From Euphorbia lathyris (lineage: Eukaryota; Streptophyta; Magnoliopsida; Malpighiales; Euphorbiaceae): 64,000 bases of DNA. Shown piece after piece: positions 24,611 through 35,735 of the stretch (positions are counted from its first letter, which is position 1; each line of letters opens with the position of its first letter). Where the stretch lies: positions 59,729,756 through 59,793,755 of the forward strand of contig NC_088911.1 in assembly GCF_963576675.1 (NCBI RefSeq), read 5' to 3'. The position numbers were made by a program, and so were the translations under genes. The notes below the pieces were generated by a model. It searched no databases. It was given only the letters and a program-made list of their open reading frames with translations, and was not told where the DNA came from.

Positions 24611-26838
24611 AACATTAACAGGAGCATCCTCCTTAACATTCTTCTCGCCTGATGCGCCTTCTTGAGGGGCTTCCTGCTCAACGGCTCCGGATACGCCCAA
24701 CAGAGAGATTTCCTTTTCCACAGAAGTAGTTCCCTCAAGAGGAAGAGTGCCATCAGTTATCAGTTCCTCACCTGCCTTTGGAGGTACTTCTTCAAGATCC
24801 ACAAGCTTGATGCTGGCGGTAGGTTTGCTTTCTTCGGTGGGTCCCTTCATCCATTTCCGAACTTGATCACGGATGTAATCCTTGACGTCCGGGATTTTGC
24901 GATATTTAAGGACAACATCCGGGTCAGGAACGGAGAACTCCGGATCAGTAAAATCAATCTCAGGATTCACCAGTTGGACGTACGCCATGATCCATTCGCC
25001 GTAAAAGAAACCTTGCTCCCCCGCCATGAATTCAGCATCTACTAAGGCATCCTCATGCTCCTTAGCATCCGCTTCGATATTTTCCTTCAGCTTTTGGTTC
25101 TCAGCCTCCTTGAGGGCAATGGCGGACGCGGCATTCGCGTTAGCATCAGCGACTTCTTTCTCCAACTTTTCTATAGTGGCCTTATCCGCCACACCTTGAA
25201 GAAGCTCAGCTTCCATGGCACGCAAGCGTGTATACATCTATTAATACAAACAGTTCATTCAAACGAAAGAACAATGGCTAAACTCTCCCCAAAGGAGATC
25301 ATTTATTCAAACCAAACAAAGGGACAGAAGGAGCTTACCGTTAGCAGCTCTGTCTTTCCCATTCGGACATGGGTTGATCCTGGGATCTGGTTTTGATTCT
25401 TCTGCACCTCGCCCAACTGACCAAGAGCCTCGTCTAGGTCATTAATGACAGACTCATTTTCCAAGGATCCCTGGACACCATGTTTGGCGGACCAGTAACC
25501 GCCCAAGTCAGGCTTTGCCATCTACACAAAAATGGGAAAGTCAGAACTTAAAATATGGCAAGAGGAAAAGGTGAAACAGCTTACTTGTTCCTTCTCCGCC
25601 AAGGGCCTTGCGGATTTCATGGCATCCGCCATGAACTTTTGTCTGCTAGAAGCTGCAGGTTTCCTTTTCTTCAGAGGCGGATCGGCCACTATATCCGCAT
25701 GACGTTTCCCTGCACCCTTATAAGGATCTGTTGCCTGCCCTCTCTTTCGAGCCTCCTCCTCCTTCATTTTCTTACGCATCTCTACAAGAGCGTGATTAGC
25801 CTTAGATAAACCCCTGACAAAGAGAACAATAAAGTAATCAAGGTTCAAAGAAAGCTCAAAGTTACCTTGATCAAATTGAGCAAACTTTGAGTAAATGAAT
25901 TTGTCCCCTTCTCGGCGAATCAAAGGTATGTCATTCATCATGAAGTCCAAGGCGTCAGCATAGGTCCAAGCCTCCGCCTTGACACTCTTCATGAGCTCCG
26001 CCACTACCTCATCACTATCTGTCAGTATGCGCATGTCTCCCGCCATGTGCAGAGGTTTGGCATTCCAGTACGAGGGAAAGCTTAAAGACTCGCCCTCTTG
26101 AATCTTTACATAGAAGAATTTTTCGTCCCAAAGATGGACGTTAGACATCTTGCCACTAAACGGCCTTTGCAAAAGTGAGGAAAGACTCAGACTTTCGCTT
26201 TGACGGTTTATGAAACGTTCGAAAGACGCGAGGAGTACACACTATCCCTAAGTTTGAAGCTAGATAACAATCTAAAGCTAGATCTAACCAGCCATTTGGA
26301 TGTAATTGGCTGGCAGTAATGTCAAAGTAGGCAAGGATATCCGTCATCATCTTAGGAAGAGGAAGTCGGAACCTCTTTCTACATGACTACTATATATAGA
26401 CAGATATTCGCTTGGCGGACAGGTGGGTCGTTGATGGGCAGCCGCCAACTGGGTCTCATAGTTATTTATCCACGGAAAGCGACTTGCCGGATCCGCTAGA
26501 TCCGCGGCACTCATGCGAGAGGAAGTGGACTCCGCACGAGGTGCCTTTTTCCTAGGCGGAGCAGAAGAAGAAGCCACCATCCCGGAAAGTCGCCTAAAAT
26601 CTATTGCCGGAGTAGTACTAGTAACAGGGGTGGAAAGGTTTTGAAGTCTACTTGAACGAGTTTGACCACTATTACGCGTCGAGTTACGCAACTCAGCTAA
26701 ATTAGAGCTAACCGTAGCTTCGGAGGAATAAGAACTCTCCGATGAAGATGTAGTCCAGCTAACTACGATTTCGGAGGAAGAGGTCAAATTAAAAAGCTCA
26801 AAGGTCGATTCGGAGGAGGAAGAAGAGCTCCTAAACAT
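24611..26838 (-). pseudogene. Antisense ORF of the Tat element, putative gypsy-type transposon protein
   Basis: Runs opposite to gag-pol in the 3' region. The N-terminus (26838) is Ser-rich. A block FRLPLPKMMTDILAYFDI and QLHPNGW (about 26270-26370) resembles the plant family known as putative gypsy type transposon (PF04195). A basic PPLKKRKP region follows. Introns are supported by AAGGAACAA|GTAAGC to TGTAG|ATGGCA near 25520-25590, and by ACG|GTAAGC to TAATAG|ATGTAT near 25240-25340. The last exon (to 25237) has an Ala/Glu-rich coiled-coil-like stretch and an acidic tail, and ends at a TAA created where the solo LTR inserted. Frameshifts near 26375 and 26170 break it. Its role is unknown; antisense ORFs are described in Tat elements such as Grande. 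Confidence 0.72.
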
Positions 26839-27137
26839 TCAGAAATAATAGAATGAAAAAGATGAACTTACATGAAAGTAAAAAACTTCGAGAAACTCTG
26901 AAACTCCGAGAGAAGCTCTGCAAAGAAGACGCAAAGGAAAATGGAGAGAAAGAACGAATGAGGAAGAAAGAGAAAAAGAGAAATGAAGAAAGCGTTTTCT
27001 CTTTCCTCGAGCGGTGTGCCAGCCACACGTGTCACCCCTCGATTGGCATCGAACAGGGTGATCATTAATGCAGGTAATCATGACGGCGCGCAAAAGTCCT
27101 AAAGGACTTTAAGGGAACTTTGGGGGGGGGGGGCTTC

Positions 27138-27646
27138 TGATAACATTGTGATATTATCCCAAGGATCAAAAGAGATATTTACCTAAGAACGCCACGTGTT
27201 GATCAACTGATACGGGAATACTGTGGCGTATTGAAATAAAGAGATCTGACGGGCGGATCACCAAGGTCCCACCAAAAGAGACCCACGAGCGAACCTGTGA
27301 GGCGAATCTCCAATAACACTCAATCTGCCATTAGAACGGCTGGGCCAATCCGGCTATAAAGACCATTAATGAGCTATCAATTAGCTAACAGCCAACTTAA
27401 CGGAAACCAGTAACCGCCATTAATAGAACATTAATGGAGACTTTCTAGTGACTGAAAGTTACGGCTTCATGACTATATATAGCCTATGTCTCAGGCTATC
27501 AAGGTACACTTTCACTTACCCTTTGTCAATTCAGTTTGCTCTCTTGTTCTCCCATACTGACTTTGTCATCGGAGCTTCCCCCCGTTGAACCCAACGACGC
27601 CCCCACAGAGACGGATTCCTATCGGGAAATTCTCCACTAGTCATCA
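27138..27646 (+). repeat. 3' LTR of the Tat element
   Basis: Matches the 5' LTR along its length with about 20 substitutions counted by eye, mostly C/T or G/A. Flanked on the right by GAAAT (27647-27651). Confidence 0.95.
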
Positions 27647-27651
27647 GAAAT

Positions 27652-27834
27652 GGAAGGTCTTTTAGAAGTCCTCTTAAATCTTCTAGATGTCTGTCTTTTT
27701 GCACTTATAGCTTCAACAAGAACAACACTCTTATCTTTCATATCTTCATCAGAACAATATTCTTCAATAATTTCATTCAGCAAATTCTTATCAATCACAT
27801 TACTTGGAAAAATCTCTTCTCCATTGCCGCCCAT
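27652..27834 (-). pseudogene. ULP1-like gene, exon 1 N-terminal part
   Basis: Starts MGGNGEEIFPSNVIDKN at 27834 and continues with an acidic then basic stretch (RRFKRTSKRPS). The frame continues exactly into the block that ends at 15751 once the Tat element and one copy of GAAAT are disregarded. This gives the orientation and the insertion point. It is the true start of the gene at 10721-15751. Confidence 0.82.
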
Positions 27835-29001
27835 TTTCTACAAAAAAAATAGAACATATACTCAACATTTTAGAACAAACAAATGGAAATATAGAACAAA
27901 TATAGAACAAAACATAAAACAAATGCAATAACTCATCAACAAAACGTAAACTAATTTAACAAAGCAATAACTCATAAACAGAACATATGTTCAATATTTT
28001 AGAACAAAAACCATACAAAATAATACTGCAACAAACTTTGAAAGTTCAAACAAGCAAAACCCCTAAACAAACCAATATCTCATTAACAGAACAATTGTTA
28101 AAAATTTTAGAACAAACACATGCAAATATAGAACAAACATAGAACAAAAATAGAATCATTTTGAAACTCACTAAATTTCAAAATCAAACCACACCAAACT
28201 TACAGATTTCAAACAAATGAAAAACCTACAAACCAAAAAGCAACAAAAATAAGGTATCAAAACTTAAAAATAGAGAACAAACATAAAACAAAACAATATA
28301 CCATTAACAGAACATACGTTCATAATTTTAGAACAACAAACACAAAATATAAAACAATAATAAAACAACATAAAAACAACATAAAAACATTCTCAAACTG
28401 AATACATTTGAATACAAAAAACATAGAAAAACATACAGAAACTTCTTCATAAAGTTCAAACAAACGAAACCCTAGAAAATAAAAAAACTATAGAAAATCG
28501 CTATCAAAATCAACGAAGAACATAAAACAACAAAATAAACGAAGAACATAAAGCAACAAGCCTCGTTCAGACGAACAAATTCACGGAAAAAAACGAAAAA
28601 AACGAAAAAATGCAAACAAAAAAATAAAAAAACTACAGAAAATCGCTCTCAAAATAAAAAAAGAACATAAAACAACAAAATAAACGAAGAACATAAAGCA
28701 ACAAACCTCGTTCAGACGAACAAATTCACGGAAAAAAACGAAAAAGCGAAAAAATGCAAACAAAAACAATGAACAGAAAAAACGAAGAAGATAAGCAACT
28801 AACCAAAGTTCAGAGAAACAAATACACGGTATAATCGATAAAATACAGAAACCAAATCTTCTATCAAAACCAAAGTTGATCGACTGTAGAAATGAGAGAA
28901 GATAGAAATGACAAAGGAGTCGAGGAAGAAGTCGAGGAACGAAGATATACAGCTTTTCAACTTCAAAGAGACGCGCCACATCCAACCTAAAACTCACGGT
29001 T
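27835..29001 (-). other. 5' leader and upstream region of the ULP1-like gene
   Basis: Very A-rich on the plus strand, with no credible ORF. It holds many TAGAACA and TTTTAGAACA motifs (27845-28330) and a 145-bp tandem duplication (28475-28764). Confidence 0.7.
28475..28764. repeat. 145-bp tandem duplication
   Basis: Two adjacent copies (about 28475-28619 and 28620-28764). The shared CCTCGTTCAGACGAAC block is at 28561 and again at 28706. Minor differences only. Confidence 0.88.
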
Positions 29002-29185
29002 TTTGCTAAAAATAATACCCCAAAACGACGTAGTTTTAGGTGGTTCTCACCTAAGAAAGGGTTCTCACAAGAGCCCTCTTATATCTATATATATTTGCTA
29101 AAAATAATACCCCAAAACGACGTAGTTTTAGGTGGTTCTCACCTAAGAAAGGGTTCTCACAAGAGCCCTCTTATATCTATATATA
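29002..29185. repeat. 92-bp tandem duplication of the MULE right end
   Basis: Two essentially identical 92-bp copies (29002-29093 and 29094-29185). Each contains the terminal motif and a short TA-rich tail, so the element has two nested right termini. Confidence 0.93.
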
Positions 29186-29744
29186 TCTATATATATAAAT
29201 GTATCATTTTAATAAAAATATATTTATCAAGATTCTTATTGATTTAATTGATCTAAAAAATAAAAATATTAAATATTAAATTGCGATTGCAAATCAAACT
29301 AAACTAAATTATTGAATTATTAAATAACGATTTCGATTCTAATTCTGATTTTAAAAATTTAACCGAATGCCGTTTTAGTATGATTATTATTTTACTTTTT
29401 GAAATTAATTTAGTTATGATAATCCTGATTGATTTAAATTTGATAGATTAGGGTTAAATTAAAAATTTAGTTAAAGAATTGATTATTTAATTTAAGAGAA
29501 AGTAAAGAAAAAAATTTGTGATTTGCTCTATTTGCATTTAAAAGTTTATAAATAAAGATTTGAGTTATGTTTCGTTAGTGTTTAAATAACATTATTTATA
29601 ACCCATGATGTGTTCATTTGAACAATAGAAATTTTCACATGCACCTTAATGAGCAAGTGAATTTACTCATTTACCGTTAGATATATACTTAAAAAACAGT
29701 TTAATACATATGTTGCTGTCTGTACTTGATCCAAACCTTCAATT
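29186..29744. other. Non-coding, nothing recognised
   Basis: AT-rich, no credible ORF and no repeat structure that I could support. Confidence 0.6.
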
Positions 29745-29752
29745 GTCCTATT

Positions 29753-30415
29753 CAGTGGCGGAAAATTTTTTTTTTAGTCTAAAAAGAAGGGTTAAAGTGC
29801 AAAAATACCCATAACGTTTTGGGTCAGGAGCAATTTTATCCCTAATGTTGGAAGCCAAAAGCAGTTTTACCCCTAACGTTGATAAATTGGGTCAATTTGA
29901 GAAATAATTCATCAGACTGTCTTCTTGGCCATGAATCTTGTCATCTACACTTCACACATGCGTTATTTTCTCAGTAACAAATCACAAACATATGTTGGGA
30001 TGTGAAAAAAATAAGAAAAAAATATTAAAAATATACTGTCTTTTGTACGAATTAGACAAAAAAAAATTCAAAAAATTCACCGAATTTATAAATACCAATC
30101 TCCAATTTTATTATTAAATTACAAAAAACATTATATTCTTTTTTAGAACAAATTGATATGCAATTGATGCAAAATAAAGAAAAAAATGACTATATTTTAT
30201 AATAGTGTCTGAAATTGATCCAATTTATCAACGTTAGGGATAAAATTGCTATTGGCTACAAACATTAGGAGTAAAATTGCACCATTTTAGACGTTAGGAG
30301 TAAAATTGCTCCCAAAACGTTAAGGGTATTTTTGCTCTTGGCTACAAACATTAGTCTAAAAAATTTTTACATAGAATTTTGCCCCTCTCTCCCTCAAATC
30401 CTGGATCCGCCACTG
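29753..30415. mobile_element. hAT-type MITE
   Basis: Ends CAGTGGCGGA and TCCGCCACTG are inverted copies. The 8-bp duplication GTCCTATT is present at 29745-29752 and 30416-30423. A MULE-type MITE occupies most of its interior, so little of the original body is left. Confidence 0.88.
29789..30340. mobile_element. MULE-type MITE nested in the hAT MITE
   Basis: Starts GGGTTAAAGTGC. The left (29789-29910) and right (about 30220-30340) arms are inverted repeats built of blocks such as ACGTTAGGG and AAAATTGC. The right terminus is irregular: its last bases differ from the family end seen at 1814, and TTAGTCTAAAAA occurs on both sides (29774 and 30351). Confidence 0.78.
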
Positions 30416-30423
30416 GTCCTATT

Positions 30424-30929
30424 GACTTTCAAAAGTTCCAATGACCTCTATACTTATCCAATTGCATTTAATAACCTTATATTCTTGTCCAATTTCATTT
30501 AAAAAACATCGTATTCTTGTCCAATATCATTTAATAACCCCATATTCTTGTCTAATTACATTCAATAACCCCAAATTTCAACTGCCCTGTAAACTTTCAA
30601 AAGTTTCTAATTATTTTCAATGTGATGGAGCGTGTCTTCTATTTTCCGCAACCAATAAATTTTAGTGAGAAGTAGTGAGTTGCTAATTGTAATTAGATAA
30701 AAATTGAAGATAATTTAAAACTTTCAAAAGTTTAAGGGAACATCGGATCAAGTACATAGGGCAACAAATATATTAAACTAAAAAAAAATATAAAATCATT
30801 TAACCAATCGAATTTTAGTTGCTTTCAAGCCTATTCCTCTCATCTTCGGACATACAATGAAAATCGTCTATTCTTGTTCAAGAAAGAAAAAATTTAGTAT
30901 GATAAATAGTTTGAGAACACACGTCATCA
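30424..30929. other. Non-coding, nothing recognised
   Basis: Short imperfect repeats of CTTGTCCAATT-TCATTTAATAACC occur at 30460-30560; otherwise no credible gene. Confidence 0.6.
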
Positions 30930-30939
30930 GTTATATATA

Positions 30940-31487
30940 GGGTTAATACACATATTTGTTCATATGTTTTCGCGGAAAAACAGATTTGCCCTTAAATCAA
31001 ATAAACCCACAAAACTATCTCTGAATTTTCCATAAACCTGCAATTATACCCTAATCTGACGAAGCTGCTAAACGGCGATGACATCAAACCTTTTTGTTTC
31101 CAAAAAAATTGGATGACGACAATCAAAATTCATTTGGTTTCTTATTGTTTTCTATTGCTATTGCTTTTGGATTAATTAGGAGGTTTAGACGTCGTTTTAT
31201 TAGGTTGATTGAGTTTTTATGAAAATGAATTTTGACCAATATGTTCTTCTAACTTGCTTTTAATCGAAATTGAATGTGCATATTTTATTGTTTGTGATTG
31301 GTTGTTCTTTTCTGAAGTTTTTTCTGGAGACAATCAGGTTTGATGTGAACGCCGTTTAATAGCTCTGTTAGATTATGGTATAATGACAGGTTTATGGAAA
31401 ATTCATGGATAGTTTTGTGGATTTATTTGATTTAAGGGTAAATCTGTTTTTTCGAGAAAACACAAGGACAAATATATGTATTAACCC
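30940..31487. mobile_element. MULE-type MITE with 10-bp duplication
   Basis: Begins GGGTTAATACACATATTTGT and ends with its complement (GTATTAACCC). It is flanked by GTTATATATA at 30930-30939 and 31488-31497. Arms of about 130 bp are inverted copies (AAACAGATTTGCCCTTAAAT on the left has its complement on the right). The centre has no coding sequence. Confidence 0.9.
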
Positions 31488-31497
31488 GTTATATATA

Positions 31498-32173
31498 AGA
31501 GAAATATAGGCTAGTGTTATTTGTTAACCTAAGATATCTGAGATAGAAATTGGTCTCTTTATAGGCTACAATACATTTGATTGATTCGGCGGAAGAAAAG
31601 AAAGGCAGCCGTTTCTTTGTGAAGGAGCACCACTTTTAGTGCTTAAATTAAAGTTAATCACTACCTATAACTACAAAGTAGTACCTGTTTTCAAACTTGT
31701 GCATTTGACTAGTATACTAGTATTTAATTAAACAAACAAGAGATTCCCGATCTATTATATTAATTAGCTAGGATTGCCTTCTCCTTTTCTACATGCTGCA
31801 AATATAAATAAATATACACTTCTTCTACAAATTATGAATCATAATCATCACTTCATTTTTCATTTTCTTTTTAATTTTAATTCCGGCGGTGACAAGAGAA
31901 TAATATACGTAAATATGTTCCTTTTAATAAATTCCTTTATATTTAAAATTTTATTTATTTTATATATATATTTTAACAAGTAAATTTTTTGTTTATTATA
32001 TATGTAATAGTTGATATTTTCAATATTTCAAAAATACGTATTCGTAAAAATAATAACTTTTATTTACAATTCTCTGGACATGAAAATATTAAATATTAAT
32101 ACTGTGAATATTTTATAATATTTGATATAATATTTAAATTATTACTAAACATATACTCCAATTAATATCAGCA
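31498..32173. other. Non-coding, nothing recognised
   Basis: AT-rich, with a short low-complexity ORF only. Confidence 0.6.
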
Positions 32174-32182
32174 TTGTTTAAA

Positions 32183-33381
32183 GGGATAAGGTACCAAAAT
32201 AGGTTTAAGGTTTTTGGAAAAGTACCAATTTAGGCTCAACGTTCAAAATAGCACTAATATAGGCTTAACGTTTACAACATAATATCAATTTAGACTTAAC
32301 GCTTACAATATAGCATTAATTTAGGTCCCACGTACAAAATAGCACTAATATAGGCTTAACGTTTACAAAAATAATACGAATTTAAGCTTAACGTTTACAA
32401 AAGATATCCAATTTAAGCTAAACGTCACAATTAAATTAACCATATTATATTTTTTTTCTATTAACTTTATATGTTATCTTTTTATTTAGTTCTATTTTCT
32501 TATTTATTATAATACAATTAATTAGTTTTCTTGCCCAGTAAAACCTTATATTTGTTTTTCATCAACCATTTCATGACTCCTAAATTCCATGACTATTAGT
32601 AGTCATAGAATCCTTTATGAAAAACGAATATAAGATTTTAATGGGCAAGAAAACTAATTAATTGTATTATAATAAATAAGAATATAGAACTAAATAAAAA
32701 GATAATATATAAAGTTAAGGGTAAATAATTTATTAATCCTCTAGTTTTTATCTAACACACTGTTTAGTTCCCTATTTTGAAAAACAAATTATAAGGTCCA
32801 TAGCTTTTGCCAATATTAACCATTTGGTCATTTTGTCTAGTTTTTTTAGACTTGTAATCGTTATATTTTAGCATAAACAAATATATATATAATAACAGAG
32901 TAACATGGTCAACTTGTATTCTACTCAGGTTGTCCTAAAAGTTAAGATATTTTCGGTTAAAAATCTAAAAAATAGATAAAAGGACCACAAAGTTAATATT
33001 GGCAGAAGATGTGGACCTTAAAATATGTTTTTCAAAATAGAGGGACTAAACAGTGTGTTAGGTAAAAACTAGGGGACTAATAAATTATTTACCCTAAAGT
33101 TAATAGGGAAAGAATATAATATGATTAATTTAATTATGACGTTTAGCTTAAATTGTATATATTTTGTAAAACGTTAAGCTTAAATTTGTATTATTTTCTA
33201 AACGTTAAGTCTATATTGGTGTTATTTTGTACGTGAAGCCTAAATTGATGATATATTATAAACGTTAAGTTTAAATTGATATTATGTTGTGAATGTTAAA
33301 CCTATATTGGTGCTATTTTGAACGTTGAACCTAAATTGGTACTTCTCCAAAAACCTTAGGCTTATTTTAGTACCTTATCCC
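32183..33381. mobile_element. Long-arm foldback MULE element
   Basis: Starts GGGATAAGGTACC and ends TACCTTATCCC, with the 9-bp duplication TTGTTTAAA at 32174-32182 and 33382-33390. The arms are about 450-530 bp and contain serial blocks of TTAGGCTTAACGTTTACAA. A second MITE (32719-33094) lies in the right arm. It has no coding sequence. It ends about 965 bp beyond the SWEET stop codon. Confidence 0.92.
32719..33094. mobile_element. GGGTAAATAATTTATTA MITE, copy 1
   Basis: Terminal inverted repeats of about 70 bp (GGGTAAATAATTTATTA, ACACACTGTTTAG). TSD TAAAGTTAA is at 32710-32718 and 33095-33103. Nested in the foldback element. Same family as 45813-46191. Confidence 0.95.
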
Positions 33382-33390
33382 TTGTTTAAA

Positions 33391-34346
33391 ACACAATTAA
33401 TTCTCCAATGCAATAGGAAGGAGGGTATAGACGGTCCACCTAAATCTACTCTGAAAAAAAATGGTTGCAAATAGTAGCATTTTATTTGGAAATAGGTATA
33501 GGGTTCCGGATTTTGCCCTTCACATTGCTCTCTCATAAGCTGTTCTGTTATTGCTTAATTGTTTTAAGTTTTATGTTTGTTCGCTTTTTATATATGCATA
33601 ATATATACATGGTGTGAGATACTCTAAAGTTGAAATGATTAATTATTACAAAATCTCTAAAATTTCATGCGTTTGTTTTGGTAAACATGAAAAAAAAACA
33701 CAAAAAACAACAAAAAAAAAAAAAACTAAGGCAAAATAAGTATAATAAATCTAAAATTATCTTCTTTTGAATTGTTTTTTTGTACTATGTTCGGACAGAG
33801 TAGTTTTCAACCATTCGCTGTTAGATTTAAACTTATTAAAATTTTAAAATAGAAATTAAAATCATCTTAAAAATTAAATTTAATAAGTTTAGATCTATGA
33901 ATTTTAAGATACATGTGAACACCAATGGTATAGATATATACTTGGTGGGATACCCTTAAGTCGAATTTGAAGTTGAATGATGATGTTATTATAGTCTTAA
34001 TTATTGAGATTTAATTATTAAACATTTAGAAATTTAGCATATAGTATTAATTAAATTGGTGAATTGAGATGATTGAAATGTAATAGGAAACAGAAGCGAA
34101 GTTGATTATTTATGGGTAAGTGGTTAAAGAAAGTGAAATTAATAACAGAAATCTGTTTTTGAACGTAAAAGGAGAAAATGAAGGTGACAAGTAAACATTG
34201 ATATGACGATACTTTTGACACGTTTGTTTCCAAAAAATGCCAAGTTTCTCTTATTACATACAATGAAATGAAAGGAAAGGGGTAATTATTATTTGACAAA
34301 AATTGTACACAATTATATGTTATCTTCTTCTTCTGAAAGTGAATCA
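33391..34346. other. Downstream flank of SWEET
   Basis: Non-coding AT-rich DNA with long A runs (33690-33726). The SWEET 3' UTR must lie at its right end; no clear polyadenylation signal was fixed. Confidence 0.6.
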
Positions 34347-35457
34347 TCAGACATTGAGTTGATTTGGTGTTGGTGCCTCTTTGAGTGCTAATTCTTTAGA
34401 GTTGGTTTCAGGCAATATCTGTTCATTCTTTTTCTTCTTGTAGATCAAGTAGAGTATCATCTGAGCTACTCCGAATAGGAATCCGAGTATGTTTGGCGAC
34501 TGAAATAACATATATTCAAATTAGATACAATACAACATTGATATGGAAGAAGTATGGTATGGTGATTTTACAGCAATATAGAAGTCTTGAACAGCAAGGC
34601 CATATCCCAACCAGCAGAGCGCACACAGAGTGAGGAAGAAGGAAAGCGAGAATGGCATGTATTCTACACTCTTTGTTCGTATAACAAGTCTCTGAAATCA
34701 TCATCATCATATCACTCAGTATAGTAATAGTATATATAAGAATAAAGTATATTGAATAAATACCATGATACTAAGAGGAGCAGCAAAGACGCAGACTGAG
34801 AAGATAGCACAGATCCATCCAACAACATGCATCCTCATATCTCCCTCTAATAATCGGTTTGTCAATACTACGATCAATACATAACTGCTAGTATTGAATA
34901 TGCCTACCAGTTTCAACGTATAAATCTGCATACATAAATGCATCTATTGTTAAGTTACACTACACATATAATAAAAGACGATATTAAGTGTGTGTGTACG
35001 TACTCTAGAAGTGTTTGTTGCATATATGAGGTAGATGATGAGGTATATGGCTTCAATTACACAACCAATGGAGTTAATGGTTATAAGCATTAATGCATTT
35101 TGCTTGAGGGTTGCATAATAGAGTGTCAACATTGCACTGAATAATGCTACTGAATAAGGTATAGATTGGAATCCTTCTGTTGATTTCCTTTTCAGAACAG
35201 TATAGAATGTTGGCCTGAAACAAATTTATATGTTTTATTCAAATACACATTATAGAATGTATTATATTCAAGATGGAGATGTAAATAGTTACTTACAACG
35301 GAGACAAATACACCAAGAAGGACACCACATTACCTGAAAATTAATGAATGAATTAGAAATATTAACTAGAAAAAAAAAAAAAAAAAAAGAGAAGATAGAT
35401 AGAAAAATAGATACCCAGAAGACCAAACACAAGAACTGGGAGATGATGTGGTGCCAT
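34347..35457 (-). CDS. SWEET sugar transporter
   Basis: Six exons: 35415-35457, 35297-35333, 35004-35214, 34764-34925, 34572-34691 and 34347-34499. All junctions are GT..AG. Together they encode 241 residues, a usual SWEET length; exons of 37 and 120 nt are typical of the family. SWEETs are seven-helix membrane uniporters moving sucrose or hexoses. Two MtN3 repeats are visible. The first spans about residues 7-95, with SPLPTF (Pro28), Pro46 and Asn74. The second spans about 100-212, with APLSI (Pro147), [10 protein letters not shown] (Pro164) and SPNILG (Asn194). The four prolines and two asparagines are the conserved pore set. The basic C-terminal tail is short (KKKKNEQ). The N-terminal FGLLGN and general pattern resemble clade III (NEC1, SWEET9-15), which mostly move sucrose; that is inference. 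No damage seen. Confidence 0.95.
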
Positions 35458-35520
35458 TCTGGAGTGGAGAATGAATGAATGTTCTGAGGATGAATGAATG
35501 GTTATATGTAAAAGGGAAGC

Positions 35521-35532
35521 TTATATATATAA
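35521..35532 (-). promoter_or_regulatory. Candidate TATA box of SWEET
   Basis: Reads ATTATATATATAAG on the minus strand, about 65-75 bp upstream of the ATG, a normal position for a short 5' UTR. A weaker TACATATAAC lies closer (about 35500). Confidence 0.55.
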
Positions 35533-35735
35533 TGATGAGTTAGTAACTTCATTTTTGGACGCTTCCTATCATAAAGGAACAAATATATTAAAATTTGTTC
35601 TGCTTTGCTCACCTCATCATTCAATTAGTTATTGCTTTACTTGTTCCACCTTCAAGCTTTCCATCCCCTTTTTCCTTACTACTTACTATTCCAATTCATT
35701 ATCATCTTTGCCTTTCACACAAATCAAACAATTTC

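Larger units (their letters stand above)
15757..27646 (+). mobile_element. Ty3/gypsy retrotransposon, Tat lineage
   Basis: TG..CA LTRs (15757-16263 and 27138-27646) are flanked by the 5-bp duplication GAAAT (15752-15756 and 27647-27651). A G-rich polypurine tract (27122-27133) precedes the 3' LTR. The element encodes gag, protease, reverse transcriptase, two RNase H domains and integrase, then a long 3' region with an antisense ORF. The dual RNase H and the antisense 3' ORF are hallmarks of the Tat lineage. The LTRs differ at a few percent of sites by eye, mostly transitions. It interrupts exon 1 of the ULP1-like gene. Confidence 0.95.
6597..29172 (+). mobile_element. Large MULE with transposase (+) and antisense double ULP1-type protease gene (-)
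   Basis: The left end (6597-6700) and right end (about 29010-29172, read in reverse) share GTGAGAACCCT, TTAGGTGAG and AAACTACG-CGTTTTGG in the same order, an imperfect terminal inverted repeat. Both ends abut TA-rich DNA, so the target duplication cannot be measured. Inside are a FAR1/MULE/SWIM transposase pseudogene (+) and a long spliced gene (-) with two C48 domains. Without the gypsy insertion (15757-27651) the element is about 10.7 kb. ULP-bearing MULEs (Kaonashi in Arabidopsis, CUMULE in melon) are established precedents. Both genes are damaged here. Confidence 0.8.

Noticed and set aside
6597..29172. Helitron
   Set aside because: No Rep/helicase gene and no CTRR hairpin end. The ends are inverted repeats and the coding genes are of MULE type.
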